Positions 35,912 to 44,271 are shown, numbered from the stretch's first letter. The stretch is DNA of 64,000 bases from Prevotella lacticifex (GCF_019973375.1 NZ_BPTV01000001.1:2187104-2251103); one strand, 5' to 3'. Made by a program: numbers and translations. The notes: a model not told the origin generated them from the sequence alone.

Positions 35912-36289
35912 TCAGAAAGCCTTGGCAAGCTGGTGGCCGACAACCGTAGCCGCCAGACCCAAGGCCAGGCTGCCGAAAATATAGAGGGCGGCAAACGCGT
36001 AATTGCCGTCTTTGAGGAGCGAGTCGCTCTCATTCATGAACGTCGAGAACGTCGTGAACCCACCACAGAACCCCGTCGTCAGAATCAGTTTTGTCGACGG
36101 GGTTAACCATGTTCCGCCGTAGTTGAGACCTGACAGGAATCCGATGAGAAGACATCCGAGGACGTTCACCGTCATCGTGCCGAGCGGAAAGGCCACGGCT
36201 GTCAACGACTGCACCACCTTCGAGAGGGCGAAACGTGCGCCACCACCGAAGAAACTGCCTAAACTTACAAGCAAGAAATCCTTAAACAT
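35912..36289 (-). CDS. crcB: fluoride channel/exporter CrcB (Fluc)
   Basis: The 125-residue protein has four membrane helices and the Fluc signatures GSFFGGGARFALS, PLGTMTVNVLGCLLIGFLSG and LTTGFCGGFTTFSTFMNES. It works as a dual-topology dimer that lets fluoride out of the cell. No fluoride riboswitch was recognised upstream (36290-36325 is too short). Start chosen at the ATG before FKDFLLVSLGSF. Confidence 0.95.
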   Translation of the reverse strand: MFKDFLLVSLGSFFGGGARFALSKVVQSLTAVAFPLGTMTVNVLGCLLIGFLSGLNYGGTWLTPSTKLILTTGFCGGFTTFSTFMNESDSLLKDGNYAFAALYIFGSLALGLAATVVGHQLAKAF

Positions 36290-36325
36290 ATCTTTTTACC
36301 TATATTATTATTTCTGAAATTTGCA

Positions 36326-37081
36326 TCATTTGTTAACCCCGTAACCGAAGAGTGCAAAATCGCCACGGGCCGGATCATCGGGGAATACCTCCTGCATCGC
36401 CTCGCTGAGCCTGACCACCGTCGACCAGCTGGCCGTCTTACTGGCTATGAGACCGAGGTTGCGGGCCTCCTGCAGCACGTGGGTATCCATGGGTATGAGC
36501 AGCGTGCGGCGGTCGACGAACGAGGCCCACAGGCCGAGGTCGACGGGCGAAGAGCTGCGCACCATCCACCGGAGAAACATGCACGGCCGTTTGGCCACCG
36601 ACGTACGCGGGGCCGGAACCATGCCCTTCACGCCCCTTGCGTAGAAGAATCCCGACAGTGCCGCGAGGGCATCGACGGCATTGCCACCGGGGGCGGAGAC
36701 CCTGACATAGTCGCCAATCGTGGGATAATGGACCACGATGTCGTGCAGACCGTCCATCAGCGCACGCATCATGTGGTTGTTATAGAGCCGGTAGTAGCAC
36801 GCCGTATCGTCGGGAACGCCGGCCGTATAGGCGCCGCTGCGTATCCACTGGGCGGGATGGTTGCCGCTGAGGTCGAGCAGACGCTGAATCTTCGGCAGGA
36901 AGAGGTCGCGGCGCCCGTAGCTAAGCACCGAAGCCAAGAAGGCAATCATCTCCTGGTCGGCAGGATCGCTCACCTGATGCATGAACCACGAGGGGTCGCC
37001 GACGATGAAGCCGGCAGTCTCGTAACGGTCGGCAAGGCTGCGCAACAGTCTTTTTATTTCATCTGAAATCATCGTTTCCAT
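36326..37081 (-). CDS. TIGR02757 (DUF2400) family protein
   Basis: The 251-residue product matches the family throughout: PADQEMIAFLASVLSYGRRD, YRLYNNHMMRALMDGLHDI, KGMVPAPRTSVAKRPCMFLR, WMVRSSSPVDLGLW, PMDTHVLQEARNLGL and the final FALFGYGVNK. The helix-hairpin-helix layout is related to DNA glycosylases, but the biochemical role is unknown. It begins 17 bases after the HAD gene stop and shares its transcript. Confidence 0.92.
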   Translation of the reverse strand: METMISDEIKRLLRSLADRYETAGFIVGDPSWFMHQVSDPADQEMIAFLASVLSYGRRDLFLPKIQRLLDLSGNHPAQWIRSGAYTAGVPDDTACYYRLYNNHMMRALMDGLHDIVVHYPTIGDYVRVSAPGGNAVDALAALSGFFYARGVKGMVPAPRTSVAKRPCMFLRWMVRSSSPVDLGLWASFVDRRTLLIPMDTHVLQEARNLGLIASKTASWSTVVRLSEAMQEVFPDDPARGDFALFGYGVNK

Positions 37082-37098
37082 AATCTTTATCTTCGTTT

Positions 37099-37797
37099 TT
37101 AGAGCAGCAGAGGAGCCAGTTCGCCGAAGTGCTGCAAGCGGAAGAGCCGCTCATGGTCGTATTCCTCCGTCTTTTCGTACTGCCACAGAACGTGGAAGGG
37201 GATGTGGGCAGCCGTGCCGCCAAGCTGCAGCACCGGTTCGATGTCGGACTTGAACGAGTTGCCAATCATCATCATCTGCTGCATCGACACCCCGTAGCGC
37301 GAGCAGAGACGGTTGTACTCGTCGTGGGTCTTGTCGGCAACGACGACGGCATCGTCGAAAAAACGGCCGAGTCCGGAGCGTCGCAGCTTATTCTCCTGGT
37401 CGAGAATCTCGCCCTTGGTGAACACCACCATTGTGTAGCGGCCGCTGTCGTGGAGCCGCTTCAGGGTGGCTTCGACCTCCGGCAGGGGCGTCGCCGGAAG
37501 CTCAAGGAGCGATCGTCCGAGGCCTACGACCTTCATTATCGTGGCGGCATCGACCTTTCCGGAGCTCACCACGATGGCATTCTCGACGAGCGAGATGGTG
37601 AAAGCCTTGCAGCCGTAGCCTAAGAGCGGCATGTCGGCAGTCTCGGTGGCGAAGAGAGCCTGCGATATCTCATCGGCCGAACCATAGTCGGAGAGGAGAC
37701 GGCAGTAGGCCTCCTCCACAGCCACAAAATGGCTCTGGCAGTCCCAGAGGGTGTCGTCGGCATCGAAAGCCAACAGCTTTATGTCGTCTGTAAGCAT
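37099..37797 (-). CDS. HAD-superfamily hydrolase
   Basis: I take ATG 37797 (MLTDDIKLLAFDADDTLWD, 232 residues); the frame continues upstream to 37965, but a consensus -7 box at 37822 lies inside that extension. Motif I is FDADDTLW, motif II YTMVVFTKGE, the conserved Lys region follows in VVVADKTHDEYN, and motif III MMIGNSFKSDIEPVLQLGG. It is close to the YjjG/phosphoglycolate-phosphatase-like group; substrate unknown. First gene of a two-gene operon with the TIGR02757 gene. Confidence 0.88.
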   Translation of the reverse strand: MLTDDIKLLAFDADDTLWDCQSHFVAVEEAYCRLLSDYGSADEISQALFATETADMPLLGYGCKAFTISLVENAIVVSSGKVDAATIMKVVGLGRSLLELPATPLPEVEATLKRLHDSGRYTMVVFTKGEILDQENKLRRSGLGRFFDDAVVVADKTHDEYNRLCSRYGVSMQQMMMIGNSFKSDIEPVLQLGGTAAHIPFHVLWQYEKTEEYDHERLFRLQHFGELAPLLL

Positions 37798-37821
37798 ATA
37801 CCTATTATATATAACGATGTG

Positions 37822-37829
37822 CAAAGGTA
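37822..37829 (-). promoter_or_regulatory. Bacteroidales -7 box for the HAD operon
   Basis: Minus-strand TACCTTTG, 25 bases upstream of the chosen start; it argues against the longer open frame. Confidence 0.65.
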
Positions 37830-37926
37830 ACAAATTTTCCCATAACGAGTGGACAGTCACGGACTTATTAGCCACAGACCGACATCTTGTCAGCCTCAAG
37901 CGAGACAAAATGACACAGAAACGGAG

Positions 37927-37942
37927 TGGCACGAGGGTTGCA
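37927..37942 (+). promoter_or_regulatory. sigma-54 (RpoN)-type promoter of the Hsp20 gene
   Basis: TGGCACGAGGGTTGCA matches the -24/-12 consensus TGGCACN5TTGCW exactly, with GG and GC ten bases apart. The predicted start site is about 12 bases after the GC, near 37953, 31 bases before the start codon. An AGGAGA ribosome site lies at 37971. Confidence 0.6.
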
Positions 37943-37983
37943 TATAGTATAGCGTAAACGAACAAAACATAGGAGACAAAGAT

Positions 37984-38391
37984 ATGTACAGAGACAATTG
38001 GTTACCCGAAGTCTTCAACGACTTCTTCAATAATAGCAACATGCCGAAGCCAAACGCAACGGCACCCGCAATAAACGTACTTGAGAGTGAGGGTGGTTAC
38101 ACCGTAGAACTCGCAGCGCCAGGAATGCAGAAGGAGGATTTCGACGTTAACATCAACGCCGATGGCGACCTGACCATCAAGATGGAGAAGAAGGAGGACG
38201 AGAGCGAGAAGAACGCTCACTATCTCCGTCGCGAGTTCTCTTACTCGAAGTATGAGCAGACCCTCATCCTTCCCGACGATGTCGACCGCGACAAGATCGG
38301 TGCTAAGGTAGCCAACGGTGTACTCACCGTCACCCTGCCAAAGATCAACCGTCAGGAGCAGAAGGTCTCGAGGACAATCGAGGTGGGATAA
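37984..38391 (+). CDS. Hsp20/alpha-crystallin small heat-shock protein
   Basis: The 135-residue protein begins with WLPEVFNDFFNN and has an alpha-crystallin domain from about 28 to 125 (ESEGGYTVELAAPGMQKEDF, LTIKMEKKEDESEKN, YLRREFSYSKYEQTLILPDD, KIGAKVANGVLTVTLPK with the conserved A.x.nGVL motif). It holds unfolded proteins in solution under stress. Single gene with terminator at 38515. Confidence 0.95.
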   Translation: MYRDNWLPEVFNDFFNNSNMPKPNATAPAINVLESEGGYTVELAAPGMQKEDFDVNINADGDLTIKMEKKEDESEKNAHYLRREFSYSKYEQTLILPDDVDRDKIGAKVANGVLTVTLPKINRQEQKVSRTIEVG

Positions 38392-38514
38392 GCCCCACGC
38401 TCATAAGCAATAAGAAAAGTTTCTCATATATACACAGTGGAAAAGCAATAATAGAGTTTTAGTTATAGAAAATAGGTGTTATTTCGATATTAATTGTGTG
38501 ATTGTTAGATTCTG

Positions 38515-38548
38515 AAAAGCCCGAATGCGTGAGCACTCGGGCTTTTTT
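38515..38548 (+). terminator. rho-independent terminator of the Hsp20 gene
   Basis: AAAGCCCGA pairs with TCGGGCTTT, loop of 12 bases, followed by TTT. It lies 124 bases past the stop. Confidence 0.75.
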
Positions 38549-38611
38549 CGTTGTTGAAGAACGGCACTCCAGGCACTGGTCAAGACTCCGCAATCAAACC
38601 GGACGGACAAA

Positions 38612-38775
38612 CAGAAAATGCTGAAATATATTTACACGAAAATCAAACAGGCCGTTTTGCGTTGCGAAACGGCCTGTTTCGGCTTGCGAAACGGTCCGTT
38701 TTAGAGCACGAAACGGCCTGTTTTGCAACGCAAAATGGCCAGTTCTGTAACTCATTGAGTATCAATCAGTAACAA
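38612..38775 (+). repeat. 22-bp-period palindrome array C
   Basis: Five units begin at 38645, 38667, 38689, 38711 and 38733, exactly 22 apart: AAACAGGCCGTTT, AAACGGCCTGTTT, AAACGGTCCGTTT, AAACGGCCTGTTT, AAATGGCCAGTTC, with 9-base linkers. Left end AAATATATTTACA, right end TGTAACTCATTGAGTATC. This is the most regular of the four arrays. Confidence 0.85.
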
Positions 38776-38885
38776 AGGCGTATCTAAAGCTCGATATGAA
38801 TCAAATATATTTACATTTTATTTTGGTCGGAAGCAAATTTCAGGAGAATCCCGCCAAAAGATTCATATAATCCGATTAAATTGAT

Positions 38886-38893
38886 TAACTTTG
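38886..38893 (+). promoter_or_regulatory. Bacteroidales -7 box of the antiporter gene
   Basis: Exact TAACTTTG, 127 bases before the start codon, so the message has a leader of about 120 bases. Confidence 0.6.
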
Positions 38894-38906
38894 CAACAAT
38901 CAATCA

Positions 38907-39007
38907 TCGCATCTATGGATTGGCTGTTGGCTGACGGCCTTGCTGTTTCCACGATGCGACAAAACGGAATATCAATAAAACGAAAAAGCCCCACTGAGAT
39001 GTGGGGC
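38907..39007 (+). promoter_or_regulatory. structured leader of the antiporter mRNA
   Basis: Two hairpins: TCGCATC (38907) with GATGCGA (38953), enclosing a smaller GGC/GCC stem, and GCCCCAC (38988) with GTGGGGC (39001), loop TGAGAT. The second stem ends 2 bases before the GGAGGAAGG ribosome site of the antiporter. No known riboswitch class recognised; an upstream frame (ATG 38915) overlaps the antiporter start. Confidence 0.4.
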
Positions 39008-39020
39008 CGGAGGAAGGAAT

Positions 39021-39962
39021 ATGCTGATAAATATCTTATCAATTGTTATTGGAATAGTGTTAGTATTGTGGGGCGCTGACCGTCTGACCGACGGTTCGGT
39101 GGCCGTGGCCGAGCGGTTGGGCATACCGCAGATCGTCATCGGTCTGACCATTGTGGCCATGGGCACGAGCATGCCGGAGTTCTGCTCCAGTCTCGTCTCG
39201 GCCCTCCACCATCAGCCTGGAATGGCCGTGGGAAACGTCGTCGGGTCGAACATCTTCAATGCCCTGCTCATCGTGGGTGCTGCGGCCGTCGTGGCACCAA
39301 TCAGTATCCTCCGGTCGTCGGTGAAGAAGGACATTCCCTTTGCTCTCGTCGCATCGATGCTGCTCGTTCTTCTCTGCGGTTTCGACGGGAAGATTCAGCG
39401 CTACGATGCCGCCATACTGTTGGTTTTCTTCGCCATCTTCATGTATATGACCCTGCGTGAGGCCAAGACCGGCAGTGCCGAACAGCCGTCGGCCGAGGGC
39501 CAGACGAAGCCCATGAGCCGGCTGATGGCCGCGGTGTGGATAGTGGTGGGCCTTGCCTGCCTTATCGGCGGCAGCACAGTGTTCGTCAACGGAGCCTCCG
39601 AGCTGGCCTCGGCCTTGGGTGTCGACCCCACAATCATCGGTCTGACCATCGTCGCCATGGGCACATCGCTGCCCGAGTTGGCCACGAGCGTGGTGTCGGC
39701 AACGAAGGGCAACAGCGGCATAGCCATCGGTAATGTGCTGGGCTCGAACGTGTTCAACATCCTTTTCATCCTCGGTGTGACGGGAGTTATCTCTCCCCTC
39801 GACATCCAGGGCATCACCCCCGTCGACCTGTCGCTGTTAGTTGTCTCGATGGTCCTGCTGTGGCTCTTCTCCTACACCAAACTGCGCATAGAGCGTTGGG
39901 AGGGAGCCGTGCTCATAGCAGTGTTCGCGGGCTACATGACAATGCTCATCGTCAACGCGTAG
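39021..39962 (+). CDS. calcium/sodium antiporter (CaCA family, YrbG-like)
   Basis: The 313-residue membrane protein has the two inverted alpha repeats of the family: VIGLTIVAMGTSMPEFCSSL with GNVVGSNIFNALLIVG in the first half, and IIGLTIVAMGTSLPELATSV with GNVLGSNVFNILFILG in the second. Ten hydrophobic helices. It probably exports Ca2+ in exchange for Na+ or H+. Preceded by an unusually long structured leader. Confidence 0.94.
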   Translation: MLINILSIVIGIVLVLWGADRLTDGSVAVAERLGIPQIVIGLTIVAMGTSMPEFCSSLVSALHHQPGMAVGNVVGSNIFNALLIVGAAAVVAPISILRSSVKKDIPFALVASMLLVLLCGFDGKIQRYDAAILLVFFAIFMYMTLREAKTGSAEQPSAEGQTKPMSRLMAAVWIVVGLACLIGGSTVFVNGASELASALGVDPTIIGLTIVAMGTSLPELATSVVSATKGNSGIAIGNVLGSNVFNILFILGVTGVISPLDIQGITPVDLSLLVVSMVLLWLFSYTKLRIERWEGAVLIAVFAGYMTMLIVNA

Positions 39963-39963
39963 T

Positions 39964-40836
39964 CTACTTCAACAGACTGGCGAGGGTGGTCTGAAGAGCA
40001 TCGCCACGGAGGTCAACAGCCACAATCTTTCCCTTAGGATCGAGGAGGACGTTGGCCGGAATGGAGTTAATGCCGTAGACCGATGCCGCCGCACTCTGCC
40101 AGCCCCTGAGGTCGGACATCTGCGGCCACGTCATGCCGAGTTGCTTGACGGCTGCCGTCCAGGCACCCTTGCGCTCGTCGAAGCTCACACCGACAATCTC
40201 GAAGTTCTTCGACTTGTATTTTCTGTAAGCCTCAACGACGTTTGGCATTTCCTGCCGGCACGGACCGCACCATGAAGCCCAGAAGTCGACGAGGACGTAT
40301 TTTCCTTTTCCTACCCAGTTGGAAAGGCGGACGCTCTTGCCATCCATATCGCTCATCGTAAGGTCCTTATATTGCAGTCCGGGGTGGCGTTTCTCTAACG
40401 AGGTCAGCAGATGCTTGGCCATCTTCAGGGCCTCATCGTTGTAGTAGCCGCTCTTGGGGTCACAGATTTCCTTTAATTCATCGTAGTTGAAAGCGTAGGC
40501 TACGTTACCCGAAAGGTAACGGGCTGGGAACTTTGTCGACTTGAATTTCCGGACGATTTCGAGGATAGTGGCCTTCTGTTTCTCGCCGAGACTGTCGGCT
40601 TTGGCATATATCTCTTTTATCTTTGCATCGTGGTCGGGAGCCGCTGGCGATGCCGCTATGGTGCGGTACTCAGCCTCGAGACGGCTCTCCTCGGCGTCGA
40701 AACTGTCCATGCGGGCGGCGTACCAGGCCGTATCGTGGTCGGCGGTGTCGCTGACCGGTTGTTGTGGATTATTGCCCTGGCCGCAAGCCGAGAGTATCTG
40801 GAGGGCAAGGACGGGAAGAAGGAAAATCTTTTTCAT
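39964..40836 (-). CDS. TlpA-like thiol-disulfide oxidoreductase lipoprotein
   Basis: The 290-residue product has lipobox LSAC and an N-terminal helical part (residues 25-145: EAEYRTIAASPAAPDHDAKI, ADSLGEKQKATILEIVRKF). A TlpA/AhpC-type thioredoxin domain follows with VDFWASWCGPCRQEMPNVVE (active site CGPC), FEIVGVSFDERKGAWTAAV and INSIPANVLLDPKGKIV with the cis-Pro. It acts in the periplasm on disulfides, perhaps for cytochrome maturation or oxidative stress. It follows the 40881-41693 lipoprotein gene after 44 bases, in one transcript. Confidence 0.9.
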   Translation of the reverse strand: MKKIFLLPVLALQILSACGQGNNPQQPVSDTADHDTAWYAARMDSFDAEESRLEAEYRTIAASPAAPDHDAKIKEIYAKADSLGEKQKATILEIVRKFKSTKFPARYLSGNVAYAFNYDELKEICDPKSGYYNDEALKMAKHLLTSLEKRHPGLQYKDLTMSDMDGKSVRLSNWVGKGKYVLVDFWASWCGPCRQEMPNVVEAYRKYKSKNFEIVGVSFDERKGAWTAAVKQLGMTWPQMSDLRGWQSAAASVYGINSIPANVLLDPKGKIVAVDLRGDALQTTLASLLK

Positions 40837-40880
40837 CTTTGTTCGTTTTCGTTAATAATGGAATGTGGGCCTGAGCCCGG

Positions 40881-41693
40881 TTATTTCTTTATCGTGTCGG
40901 CACTGCTGACCTTCTTTTCGGCAGCCTGAGCCTTGGCGTTGGCCTCGATGGCGTTGGCCTTGCGGTGATACTGCATGACCTTCTTTCCGAAGAGGGCTGC
41001 CATGGAGTCGGTACCGAGATAGACGAAGGTGCCATCGTCGAATCCCACTTGGCTCTGTGGAATCCGCTTGCCCTGCTCGTCGACGGTATCCTTATAGAGG
41101 TACAGGCGGCCGTTGATGATGTGCCAGCTGGTATAGACCGTCACCTTAGGATAAGCCACAGGGCTATTGTCGTCGAGCGAGTTCTCCTTGACGATGAGGC
41201 CTACGGGGCTGGCCTGATAGTGGCGCTTGAGGGTGAAACCGTATTCGCGGGGAACCATGTACAGGGCTTTCATCGAGTCGGTCATGGCGGCCTCAGCCTC
41301 CTCGGCGTTCATCGTCGGGGTAGGTTTCACCTTCGGAATGACCTGAAACGTCCATGTTCCCTTGAGCTCATCGAGGTCGACGACGAGGTTGGCTTTCCGT
41401 TTGTCGTGGGGGTCGACCATCATTCCCACCCAGTCGCCAATCGCCAGACTGCCAAAAATCTGGTGATTGCGGGTGGCATCGATGATGTCGTAGCTCACAG
41501 GGTCGCCACCGCTGTTGGGCAGGAATACGAGGGTGGAGTCGTTGGTGCCGTCGCAGGCCAGACCGTAAAGGGTGTTGTCGCCCTTCACCCGCTCGGTGAT
41601 GTCGATGGCGCCTTTATCGCCTTCGGCCTGATAAGTGCATGCTCCTAAGGAGATGGCTATAAGCAGGATAATGAATGCTGGAAGTTTTCTCAT
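40881..41693 (-). CDS. lipoprotein with lipocalin-like features
   Basis: The 270-residue product has lipobox LGAC. Visible parts are VKGDNTLYGLACDGTNDSTL, QIFGSLAIGDWVGMMVDP, VVDLDELKGTWTFQVIPKV (a GTW lipocalin-like start), YGFTLKRHYQASPVGLIV and a Lys/Ala-rich helical tail. No family name with certainty. First gene of the operon with the TlpA-like lipoprotein; both probably act at the envelope. Confidence 0.75.
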   Translation of the reverse strand: MRKLPAFIILLIAISLGACTYQAEGDKGAIDITERVKGDNTLYGLACDGTNDSTLVFLPNSGGDPVSYDIIDATRNHQIFGSLAIGDWVGMMVDPHDKRKANLVVDLDELKGTWTFQVIPKVKPTPTMNAEEAEAAMTDSMKALYMVPREYGFTLKRHYQASPVGLIVKENSLDDNSPVAYPKVTVYTSWHIINGRLYLYKDTVDEQGKRIPQSQVGFDDGTFVYLGTDSMAALFGKKVMQYHRKANAIEANAKAQAAEKKVSSADTIKK

Positions 41694-41734
41694 TTATGCT
41701 TTAAACTTTTTTGCTCACATAATATATCAACGTG

Positions 41735-41742
41735 CAAAGTTA
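41735..41742 (-). promoter_or_regulatory. Bacteroidales -7 box for the two-lipoprotein operon
   Basis: Minus-strand TAACTTTG, exact consensus, 42 bases before the start at 41693. Confidence 0.6.
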
Positions 41743-41817
41743 ATGCAAAATGGGCAAAATACAAGTCAAAAGTTGCAAAAAATAAAACCATTCGACAACT
41801 AATTGGATTTTTTTAGG

Positions 41818-41825
41818 TAATTTTG
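41818..41825 (+). promoter_or_regulatory. Bacteroidales -7 box of the carboxyltransferase gene
   Basis: Exact TAATTTTG, 65 bases before the chosen ATG. Confidence 0.55.
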
Positions 41826-41889
41826 CAAGTCAGTACCGCTATATGAACGCGGTAGGAAGTATTTGGAAACAAAAAACATACATATATCA

Positions 41890-43662
41890 ATGGGAAAGAA
41901 AATTCAGTTCAGTCTCGTTTATCGTGACATGTGGCAGAGCTCCGGAAAGTTCCAGCCACGCAAGGACCAGTTGGAGCGTATAGCTCCGGTAATCATCAAG
42001 ATGGGATGTTTCTCGCGCGTCGAGACCAACGGCGGTGCTTTCGAGCAGGTTCAGTTGCTTGCAGGTGAGAATCCTAACGAGGCCGTCCGTGCGTTCTGCA
42101 AGCCTTTCAACGAAGCCGGCATCAAAACCCACATGCTCGACCGTGGATTGAACGCTCTGCGCATGTACCCCGTGCCCGACGATGTGCGCCGGATGATGTA
42201 TCAGGTGAAGCACGCTCAGGGTGTCGACATCCCGCGTATCTTCGACGGTCTGAACGACATCCGCAACATCGCGCCTTCTATCAAGTGGGCAAAGGAAGCC
42301 GGCATGACCCCGCAGGGCACTCTTTGCATCACCACTTCGCCCGTCCACACCCTCGAATACTATAGCGAGCTCGCCGACAAGGAGATAGAGGCCGGCGCTG
42401 AGGAAATCTGTCTTAAGGATATGGCAGGTATCGGTCAGCCGGCATTCCTCGGCAAACTGACGAAGATGATCAAGGACAAGCACCCCGAAATCGTTATCGA
42501 ATACCACGGACACTCAGGCCCCGGACTGTCGATGGCAAGCGTTCTGGAAGTGTGCCAGAATGGTGCCGACATCATCGACACAGCCATCGAGCCGCTCTCG
42601 TGGGGTAAGGTGCATCCAGATGTTATTTCGGTTCAGAGCATGCTCAAGCACGCCGGATTCGACGTTCCCGAAATCAATATGGACGCTTACATGCAGGCCC
42701 GCGCCCTCACTCAGGAGTTTATCGACGAGTGGCTCGGCTACTTCATCAACCCGCAGAACAAGATTATGTCGTCACTGCTCCTCGGTTGTGGTCTGCCAGG
42801 CGGCATGATGGGATCGATGATGTCCGACCTCGGCGGCATACGCGGTACCATCAACAATCTGCGCAAGAAGAAGGGCGAGCCTGAGCTCAGCGTCGACGAC
42901 CTGCTCATCAAGCTCTTCAACGAGGTGGCTTATGTCTGGCCGCGTGTGGGTTACCCACCACTCGTGACACCGTTCTCGCAGTATACAAAGAATATCTCGC
43001 TCATGAACCTTCTCTCCATGGAGCAGGGCAAGGGGCGCTACGTCTACATGGACGATGCCATGTGGGGCATGATCCTCGGCCGCAGCGGTAAGGTGCCAGG
43101 CGAAATCGCACCGGAAATCAAGGAGTTGGCAAAGGAGAAGAACCTCGAGTTCACCGATGTCGACCCGCACACACTGCTCGAGAACAAGCTACCGGAATTC
43201 CGCGAGGAGATGAAGAAGAACGGATGGGATTTCGGAAAGGACGACGAGGAACTCTTCGAGCTCGCCATGCATCCCGAGCAGTACCGCAACTATAAGAGCG
43301 GTCAGGCCAAGAAGAACTTCCTTGCCGACCTCCAGAAAGCCAAGGATGCCCGTGAAGGCGCTAAGGTCTCTATCGAGGAGGCTACCGCTTTCAAGCACGC
43401 CAAGGCCGATGCCATCGTTGCTCCGGTCAAGGGTCAGGTGTTCTGGGAGTTCCAGGGCGACGGCGAGGCTGCTCCTGCCGTCGAGCCGTACATCGGAAAG
43501 GAATACAAGGAAGGCGACGTCTTCTGCTACATCCAGGCTCCTTGGGGCGAGTTCGTCACTGTTCCGGCCGATCTCGGAGGCAAGCTCGTGGAGATTGGTG
43601 CCAAGCAGGGGGCCAAAGTACGCAAAGGCGACGTCCTCGGATATATTCAAAGAGAGGCCTAA
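41890..43662 (+). CDS. carboxyltransferase / oxaloacetate decarboxylase alpha-like subunit
   Basis: I choose ATG 41890 (GKKIQFSLVYRDMWQSSGK); an upstream TTG at 41863 is possible. The 590-residue protein has the HMGL-like TIM barrel with FSRVETNGGAFEQVQLLAGE, GLNALRMYPVPDDVRR, EICLKDMAGIGQPAFLGKL (catalytic Lys and Asp) and IEYHGHSGPGLSMASVLEVC (metal-binding His-x-His), then the PYC_OADA region (MSSLLLGCGLPGGMMGSMMS). The C-terminal 90 residues have a biotinyl fold, but where AMKM is expected the sequence reads FCYIQAPWGEFVTVPADLGG, without the biotinylated Lys. It may therefore act with a separate carrier protein. The following HD gene starts directly at its stop codon. Confidence 0.87.
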   Translation: MGKKIQFSLVYRDMWQSSGKFQPRKDQLERIAPVIIKMGCFSRVETNGGAFEQVQLLAGENPNEAVRAFCKPFNEAGIKTHMLDRGLNALRMYPVPDDVRRMMYQVKHAQGVDIPRIFDGLNDIRNIAPSIKWAKEAGMTPQGTLCITTSPVHTLEYYSELADKEIEAGAEEICLKDMAGIGQPAFLGKLTKMIKDKHPEIVIEYHGHSGPGLSMASVLEVCQNGADIIDTAIEPLSWGKVHPDVISVQSMLKHAGFDVPEINMDAYMQARALTQEFIDEWLGYFINPQNKIMSSLLLGCGLPGGMMGSMMSDLGGIRGTINNLRKKKGEPELSVDDLLIKLFNEVAYVWPRVGYPPLVTPFSQYTKNISLMNLLSMEQGKGRYVYMDDAMWGMILGRSGKVPGEIAPEIKELAKEKNLEFTDVDPHTLLENKLPEFREEMKKNGWDFGKDDEELFELAMHPEQYRNYKSGQAKKNFLADLQKAKDAREGAKVSIEEATAFKHAKADAIVAPVKGQVFWEFQGDGEAAPAVEPYIGKEYKEGDVFCYIQAPWGEFVTVPADLGGKLVEIGAKQGAKVRKGDVLGYIQREA

Positions 43663-44232
43663 GTGGACTACAAAGCAATAATCGACAAATACTATCCCGA
43701 AGACAATAAGCTTCGGGATATACTCATCACTCACAGCACGCTTGTCATGAAGCGTGCTGTGAGTATTTGTGATGCACATCCAGAACTGGCTATGGACAGG
43801 CAGTTCATCATCGAAGCAGCCATGCTCCACGACATCGGCATATGCCGGTGCAACGCCCCCGGCATCGAGTGTTACGGCAGTGAGCCCTACATCTGCCACG
43901 GTCGCTGCGGGGCAGAGATGCTCAGAGCCGAAGGATTTCCGCGTCATGCACGAGTTTGCGAAAGGCATACGGGAGCCGGACTGACGAAGGAAGAGATTGT
44001 CAGTCAGGACCTTCCACTGCCCCATCAGGATTTCCTGCCCGAGACAATGGAGGAAAAGGTCATCTGCTATGCCGATAAATTCTACAGCAAGACGCACCCC
44101 CGGAGGGAGAAAACCTACGAGCAGGCCGAGCACAGTCTGGCCAAATTTGGTAAGGAAGGACTGGAGCGGTTCAGGCAGTGGCACGACATGTTTGAGAATT
44201 CAGAAACGTTAAAAACAAAGGATAACGAATAA
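43663..44232 (+). CDS. HDIG-type HD-domain hydrolase
   Basis: GTG start at 43663, directly after the TAA of the preceding gene, so translation is probably coupled. The 189-residue protein has FIIEAAMLHDIGICRCNAPG with the HD pair, CERHTGAGLTKEEI and KVICYADKFYSKTHP, the usual HD metal ligands. YICHGRCGAEMLRAEG adds a possible His ligand. Such proteins are often annotated as tRNA 2'-O-... or nucleotide phosphohydrolases; the substrate is unknown. Confidence 0.85.
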   Translation: MDYKAIIDKYYPEDNKLRDILITHSTLVMKRAVSICDAHPELAMDRQFIIEAAMLHDIGICRCNAPGIECYGSEPYICHGRCGAEMLRAEGFPRHARVCERHTGAGLTKEEIVSQDLPLPHQDFLPETMEEKVICYADKFYSKTHPRREKTYEQAEHSLAKFGKEGLERFRQWHDMFENSETLKTKDNE

Positions 44233-44271
44233 AAAGCGAATTGCAAGAACGGAAATACAATATTTTTTCCG

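Noticed and set aside
36290..36325. Fluoride riboswitch before crcB
   Set aside because: Upstream sequence between crcB and the preceding gene is too short and shows no GGNGAUGG-type core.
37798..37965. 56-residue N-terminal extension of the HAD hydrolase
   Set aside because: It would span a consensus -7 box and the leader region, and does not resemble the HAD family.
38645..38745. Array C as a CRISPR array
   Set aside because: Repeats are only 13 bp, linkers are 9 bp and related to each other, and no cas gene is near.
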